This document shows positions 13,272 through 16,878 of a stretch of 16,878 nucleotides of DNA, piece by piece. This DNA is from CAYLZW01 sp964388085. Its GTDB lineage: Bacteria; Myxococcota; UBA727; CAYLZW01. The stretch spans positions 1 to 16,878 of the forward strand of contig CAYLZW010000110.1 in NCBI GenBank assembly GCA_964388085.1, written 5' to 3'. The translations under genes and the position numbers were made by a program. Positions within the stretch are counted from its first letter, which is position 1; every line of letters begins with the position of its first letter. A model generated the notes under the pieces. That model did no database searches. It was not told where the DNA came from and saw only the letters and a program-made list of their open reading frames with translations.

Positions 13272-14270
13272 TCAGTCGTGCGGCTGCTGCTCGGCGGCTC
13301 GACGCTGCACGCGCGCCGCCACCCGATCGCTCGCGCCCACCACCTCGACGGGCGTGTCCGCGACGTCGCCGCGCAGCTTCAACACCGCCAGCGCGGACGC
13401 GCTCCCCTCCCGAAAGCGGGGGCTCACGCTCGTCACCTCCCCGATCGGCTTGTCGCCCGCGCGCACCTCGGCCCCGAGCGTGATGTGCTCGTGAGCGCGT
13501 TCGTCGTCGACGACGAGCCCGACCAGCTGGCGCGCCTGCTTGCCGTAGTTGTCGATGCGCGCGATGACCTCTTGCCCGATGTAGCAGCCCTTCGCCCAGT
13601 GGATGGCGTCGTGCAGCGCGAGCTCGAGCGGGTTATGGCGATCGCTCGCCTCTCGTGGGCCCGGCACTCCCGTCGTAACGCGCACCACCTCGAGGTCCGC
13701 CGGCGACCCAAGGGCGGCGCCCGCCTCGTCGAGGGCGATGGCGAGCGCGTCCGGCTTTCGCGTGTGGCTGTATACGAGCAGCGACGGCACGGGCCCGGCG
13801 GCAGCCAGCAGATCGAAGCTGCGCACGACGGCGATGTCTCCCTCGCCGGCGGCCGCCCACGGGCCGAGCGCGACGTCACGCCCGAGCAACGTCGAGACCA
13901 CGGCGAACGCGCGCCCCCCTGCGACCACCGCGAGCGAGCCCTGCCCCGTTCGATCCTCGAGCGTGACCTTCTCCACGAAGAGAAAGTCATCGAGCCACGC
14001 GACGAGCGGCGCGGCGGCGTCCCGCGTGCCGATGAGCAGCACCTCGTCGTCCGCCAGCGCGAGCTGATGCACCACGTCGACGATGCGGCCCTGCTTGTTG
14101 GTGAGCGCGTTCAGCCGCGCCTCTCCCGGCGAGAGGGCCTCGACGTGCTGTGTGCTCATCCGGTGCAAGAAGCCGCGCGCGTCGGCGCCGGTCACGCGCA
14201 GCAGGGCGCGCTGCTGTGGCCAACGAACGGCGCCTGTCTGCAGCGCAGAGAAGAACGGGTCGGTGCTCAT
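13272..14270 (-). CDS. ygfZ: YgfZ/CAF17-type folate-binding protein (Fe-S enzyme maintenance)
   Basis: The 332-aa protein has a GcvT-like N-terminal fold (RALLRVTGADARGFLHRMST, residues 21-40, and NALTNKQGRIVD, 54-65). It carries the diagnostic YgfZ signature KGCYIGQEVIARIDNYGK (227-244) with the conserved Cys, and a C-terminal beta domain. Family members bind tetrahydrofolate and help maintain certain Fe-S enzymes such as MiaB; the role here is inferred from the family. The ATG at 14270 has GAGG five nt upstream. An open frame continues far upstream, but that region encodes the AMIN protein and FolC in other frames. It starts 59 bp after the AMIN gene on the same strand and ends 15 bp from the convergent cyclic-nucleotide-type gene. 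Confidence 0.9.
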   Translation of the reverse strand: MSTDPFFSALQTGAVRWPQQRALLRVTGADARGFLHRMSTQHVEALSPGEARLNALTNKQGRIVDVVHQLALADDEVLLIGTRDAAAPLVAWLDDFLFVEKVTLEDRTGQGSLAVVAGGRAFAVVSTLLGRDVALGPWAAAGEGDIAVVRSFDLLAAAGPVPSLLVYSHTRKPDALAIALDEAGAALGSPADLEVVRVTTGVPGPREASDRHNPLELALHDAIHWAKGCYIGQEVIARIDNYGKQARQLVGLVVDDERAHEHITLGAEVRAGDKPIGEVTSVSPRFREGSASALAVLKLRGDVADTPVEVVGASDRVAARVQRRAAEQQPHD

Positions 14271-14329
14271 CGGACCTCGCTGACGTTCACGCTGGAGCGT
14301 AGCGAAGCAGCGAGCGGCGGCTACTCCGC

Positions 14330-15223
14330 TCAGCCACCGGACTTCTGGAAGATCACCGTCACCTCCCGGCCGCGCAGCTCGGTGCGGTAGGGCACATCCT
14401 CCTTCATCTCGATGATGATCCGGATGGTGGGCGAGGTGTCCTCCACCTCGGTGGGCGTGATCATCTTCACGGGGCTGTCGAAGAAGGTCGCGTCGAGGTG
14501 GTTTTTGTTGTTGTCGAGCGGGATGACCGCGCCCTTGATCTCGAGCACGAGCAGGTTCTCGCCTTCGCGCTTCACCTCGTAGGTGGCCTCGCCGTTCATG
14601 CGCGCGAACACCTCGCTCTGGGCGCCGAGGTTGCGGAAGCCCACGTAGGTCATGGCGCGATTGCCGCCGCTCCCCGTCGACACGCCGGCGCCGCCCTCGC
14701 CCTCCGCTTGCGCGAAGCGAGGCGCGGGCGAGTCCGTAGCGATGTTCTCGGGGATGTTCGCGGCGAGGCGCACGCCGCCCGTCTTCGTCTTCACGCCGCG
14801 GCTCGTGAGCTCTCCGCTCGTCGTGGGGGCGGCGCCGTCCTGGAAGATGGAGAGGGTGACCTCGCCCTCCGTCGCGGTGACGTCGTAGAAGACGGCGCTG
14901 CCCACGCGGACCACGAGGCGCGCGACGCTCCTGCCGTTGTTCTCGGCGGGCGCGAGCGTGACCTCCTCGATGACGCCGCCCTTCGGCGTCTCGAGCCGCT
15001 GCTGCTTCGCGTCCGCGTCGAGCACGTCGAGCATGATCACGGCGGGGGAGCGCTTGGCGAAGCTCTGGAACATGGGGGCCGAGCGCGTCGTGAGCACGAC
15101 GTCGACGCGGCCGGCGCGCTCGACGAGGCGCACGTCGTCCACGTGGTTCGTGGGCGCGCTGAAGGCGCTCGTGGCGAGCAGGAGCGACCCGGTAAATGTG
15201 AGGGCCACCGACATCCGGGACAT
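14330..15223 (-). CDS. Secreted tandem AMIN-domain protein
   Basis: The 297-aa protein has a signal peptide (MSRMSVALTFTGSLLLATSA) and two AMIN-type beta-sandwich modules. The first is about 26-130 (VDDVRLVERAGRVDVVLTTR, LVVRVGSAVFYDV). The second is about 205-295, with a strand ending LLVLEIKGAVIPL, then LDATFFDSPVKMITPTEVED and VTVIFQKSGG. A Gly/Ser-rich linker (SPAPRFAQAEGEGGAGVSTG) joins them. AMIN domains target periplasmic proteins such as AmiC amidases and PilQ secretins to peptidoglycan. Here neither an amidase nor a secretin domain follows, so it may be a cell-wall-associated adaptor. AGGAGG five nt before ATG 15223 fixes the start. It lies between folC and ygfZ on the same strand. 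Confidence 0.82.
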   Translation of the reverse strand: MSRMSVALTFTGSLLLATSAFSAPTNHVDDVRLVERAGRVDVVLTTRSAPMFQSFAKRSPAVIMLDVLDADAKQQRLETPKGGVIEEVTLAPAENNGRSVARLVVRVGSAVFYDVTATEGEVTLSIFQDGAAPTTSGELTSRGVKTKTGGVRLAANIPENIATDSPAPRFAQAEGEGGAGVSTGSGGNRAMTYVGFRNLGAQSEVFARMNGEATYEVKREGENLLVLEIKGAVIPLDNNKNHLDATFFDSPVKMITPTEVEDTSPTIRIIIEMKEDVPYRTELRGREVTVIFQKSGG

Positions 15224-15287
15224 AAGGCCTCCTCGGCGACCCTCGGCCGCCGCGCCTCGACGCTAGCAGAGGACGGGGTGGCGCCCA

Positions 15288-15313
15288 AAAAAGCGGCCCG
15301 CGTCCGTCCGCTC
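15288..15313 (-). terminator. Possible terminator after folC
   Basis: On the minus strand AGCGG and CCGCT can pair across an 11-nt GC-rich loop and are followed by six T residues (15293-15288). It begins 13 nt past the folC stop. The T-tract is good but the stem is short. Confidence 0.35.
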
Positions 15314-15325
15314 GCCCGCGCGGCG

Positions 15326-16597
15326 TCAGAATTCCGGCAGGACCGGGTCCTCGGAGACCTCGACGAACAGGCCGCGCACCTGGCCCACGAGGTAGAGCGA
15401 GCCGGTCACGAGCACGAAGCCGCCGCCCCGCCGCGCGGACTCCAGCGCGCGCTCGAGCCCGGATCCCAGCTCCGCCGCCACGCTGACCCGGAGGCCGCTG
15501 GAGGCCAGATCGGCCGCGAGCTCGGCCGCGGGTCGCGAGCGAGGAGCGCGCGCCTTCACGACCTGCACGGACGCGGGCGCGAGCGCGAGCAGCTCTCGCG
15601 CGAAGGGCCCGGCGTCGTGCCCTCGCGTCATGCCGATGACGACCTGAACGGGGCCTGCCAGCGAAGGGTCCTCGGCGATGACGCTCGCGAGCGCCCGCAT
15701 GGCGTGTGCGTTGTGCGCACCGTCGACCAGCACGATCGGATCGACAGCGACGCGCTCGTAGCGTCCGGGCCAACGAGCGCGCGAGAGCCCTCGGTGCTGG
15801 ACGGCGCGGTCGGTGACGAGGCCCGCCTCCTCGACCAGCGCGCACGCGAGCGCGGCGTTCTGCCGCGTCGCGCGCCCTTGTCCGAAGCCGAGCGAGACGT
15901 GCTCGAGGTGTTGAAGATCGTCTGGCTGCAGCGTGCGCAGGGGCGCCTGCACCGACGACGCCACCGCGCGGATGGCCGCGAGCGCCTCCGCGTCTTGCGG
16001 CGCCGTCACCGCGGGCACGCCGCGCTTCAAGATGCCCGCCTTCTCTCGCGCGATGGCCGCCAGCGTGTCGCCGAGGAACTGCTGGTGGTCCTTGCCGATG
16101 GGCGCGATGGCGCACGCGCGCGGCGCGAGGACGTTGGTGGCGTCGAGCCGGCCGCCGAGCCCCACCTCCACGACGGCGACCTCGACGCCGTCCTCCGCGA
16201 AGGCGCGAAAGGCCATGGCGATGATGCGCTCGAAGAAGGTCGGCGGGTCCTCGAGCTTCCGCGCGGCGCGCGCCACCTGCTCCTCGAGCGCGACGAAGCG
16301 TGCCCGCGAGATGGGCTCGTCCCCGATGACGATGCGCTCGGTGGCGCTGGTCAGGTGCGGGCTCGTGGTGCGGCCGCGTCTTTTGCCGGCCGCGCCGAGC
16401 ATGGCGTCGCTGAAGGCGACCACGCTGCCCTTTCCGTTCGTGCCCGCGACGTGGAGCGCCTCGAACGCGAGCTGCGGATCGCCGAGGTGGGAGAGCAGCG
16501 CGCGCATGCGCTCGAGCCCCAAGCGCGGCGAGGAGGGGACCGACAACAGGCGCAGCAGCGCCCGCTCATAGTCGGTGGCGGCGTGCGGATCACTCAT
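15326..16597 (-). CDS. folC: Dihydrofolate/folylpolyglutamate synthase
   Basis: The enzyme adds glutamate to dihydropteroate and/or extends folate polyglutamate tails, using ATP, in the cytoplasm. The 423-aa length fits the family. Visible motifs are HVAGTNGKGS (49-58, P-loop), TTSPHL (77-82), VEVGLGGRLDATN (143-155), IGKDHQQFLGDT (167-178), EKAGIL (185-190, with the Lys that is carbamylated in Mur-type ligases) and VDGAHN (291-296). The position before the Asp in IGKDH is usually hydrophobic, so Lys is unusual but probably harmless. ATG 16597 lies 33 bp after the preceding phosphodiesterase-like gene, with a poor ribosome binding site. The usual partner accD is not seen; the AMIN gene and ygfZ follow instead. 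Confidence 0.95.
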   Translation of the reverse strand: MSDPHAATDYERALLRLLSVPSSPRLGLERMRALLSHLGDPQLAFEALHVAGTNGKGSVVAFSDAMLGAAGKRRGRTTSPHLTSATERIVIGDEPISRARFVALEEQVARAARKLEDPPTFFERIIAMAFRAFAEDGVEVAVVEVGLGGRLDATNVLAPRACAIAPIGKDHQQFLGDTLAAIAREKAGILKRGVPAVTAPQDAEALAAIRAVASSVQAPLRTLQPDDLQHLEHVSLGFGQGRATRQNAALACALVEEAGLVTDRAVQHRGLSRARWPGRYERVAVDPIVLVDGAHNAHAMRALASVIAEDPSLAGPVQVVIGMTRGHDAGPFARELLALAPASVQVVKARAPRSRPAAELAADLASSGLRVSVAAELGSGLERALESARRGGGFVLVTGSLYLVGQVRGLFVEVSEDPVLPEF

Positions 16598-16630
16598 GGC
16601 TCACGGGGGGCGAGACGACGGGGACGGCGC

Positions 16631-16878
16631 TCAAAAATGGAATTCGTCCGTCAGCTCGACGAGGTGCATGTTCTTGAGCTTCAGCGCCATCAGCTCGTTC
16701 TTCGTCACTTCGTAGAAGCTCGGCTTCAGGTGATAGATGAAGACCGGGATCTCATCGCGGTCCGTGACCTTCATGAGCTCCGCGTCGAGCGTGCGCGGGG
16801 TGTAGTGACCGGCGACGTCGGCCAGCGCCTGCATGTGGTTCGGGAACGACAGCTCCACGAACATGCCCTTCAGGTTCT
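16631..16878 (-). CDS. Metallo-beta-lactamase-fold cyclic-nucleotide phosphodiesterase-like protein, 5' end beyond the window
   Basis: The frame is open through the right edge (NLKG precedes the first Met at 16864), so only the C-terminal 82 residues are visible. The text MFVELSFPNHMQALADVAGH, then YTPRTLDAELMKV and IPVFIYHLKPSF, matches the end of MBL-fold enzymes annotated as class II 3',5'-cyclic-nucleotide phosphodiesterases, including the late His of the metal site in 'YHLKP'. Family members cleave cAMP/cGMP; the main HxHxDH motif is off the window and cannot be checked. The stop lies 33 bp before folC on the same strand, suggesting cotranscription. The family call is from pattern memory. 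Confidence 0.65.
   Translation of the reverse strand, partial: NLKGMFVELSFPNHMQALADVAGHYTPRTLDAELMKVTDRDEIPVFIYHLKPSFYEVTKNELMALKLKNMHLVELTDEFHF

Noticed and set aside
14271..16115. Upstream extension of the ygfZ frame to a 947-codon ORF
   Set aside because: The extra 615 codons overlap folC and the AMIN gene in another frame and are Arg/Ala low-complexity. The true start at 14270 has a ribosome binding site and begins a standard YgfZ N-terminus.

Overview
The window looks like a chromosomal segment of a high-GC Myxococcota (deltaproteobacterial) genome, probably from the Polyangia/Sandaracinaceae side. This rests on very GC-rich codon use and on gene types common in that phylum: an OmpA protein with thrombospondin type-3 repeats, a stand-alone AMIN-domain protein, a DUF2505 protein, a 72-aa 'MYQVMIG' protein and a lipoprotein esterase with Asp-rich inserts. 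The genus cannot be fixed from the sequence.

Region 1 (1-4533) is the end of an integrative element inserted at a tRNA-Glu(UUC) gene. A complete P4-type tyrosine integrase (3031-4296, minus) lies just past the 3' end of the tRNA (4458-4533, minus). Five further minus-strand genes follow in line: three overlapping or near-overlapping unknown genes (2146-2952, 1794-2159, 1330-1794), a small helix-turn-helix/excisionase-like gene (919-1329), and a large ORF that starts at 842 and stays open through the left window edge. None of the cargo matches a family I can name. The stretch between integrase and tRNA holds a probable tRNA terminator, a short palindrome and a 10-bp inverted repeat that could be recombination-protein sites. 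The other end of the element is outside the window.

Region 2 (4534-9477) is core-like chromosome, nearly all minus strand. It begins with a decayed scrap of an asparagine-synthase amidotransferase domain (NGEIYN motif). Then come a class-A beta-lactamase-like serine hydrolase whose start touches the stop of a 72-aa conserved protein, a MarR-type regulator, a 629-aa OmpA/TSP3 outer-membrane protein, a DUF2505 protein, and tRNA-Lys(UUU) with a good sigma-70 -35 box.

Region 3 (9478-13271) holds a divergent pair. A 692-aa lipoprotein esterase has its fold elements in circularly permuted order (nucleophile elbow, Asp, His, then the oxyanion HGQG strand). On the plus strand is a 507-aa protein with an N-terminal helical/TPR-like part and two degenerate cyclic-nucleotide-binding domains.

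Region 4 (13272-16878) is a minus-strand cluster read right to left: the C-terminus of a metallo-beta-lactamase-fold cyclic-nucleotide phosphodiesterase-like enzyme, FolC, a secreted tandem-AMIN protein and a YgfZ/CAF17-type folate-binding protein. FolC and YgfZ are functionally linked through folate.

The two most notable observations are the circularly permuted esterase and the uncharacterised cargo operon of the tRNA-Glu element. No CRISPR array, rRNA or insertion sequence was seen.
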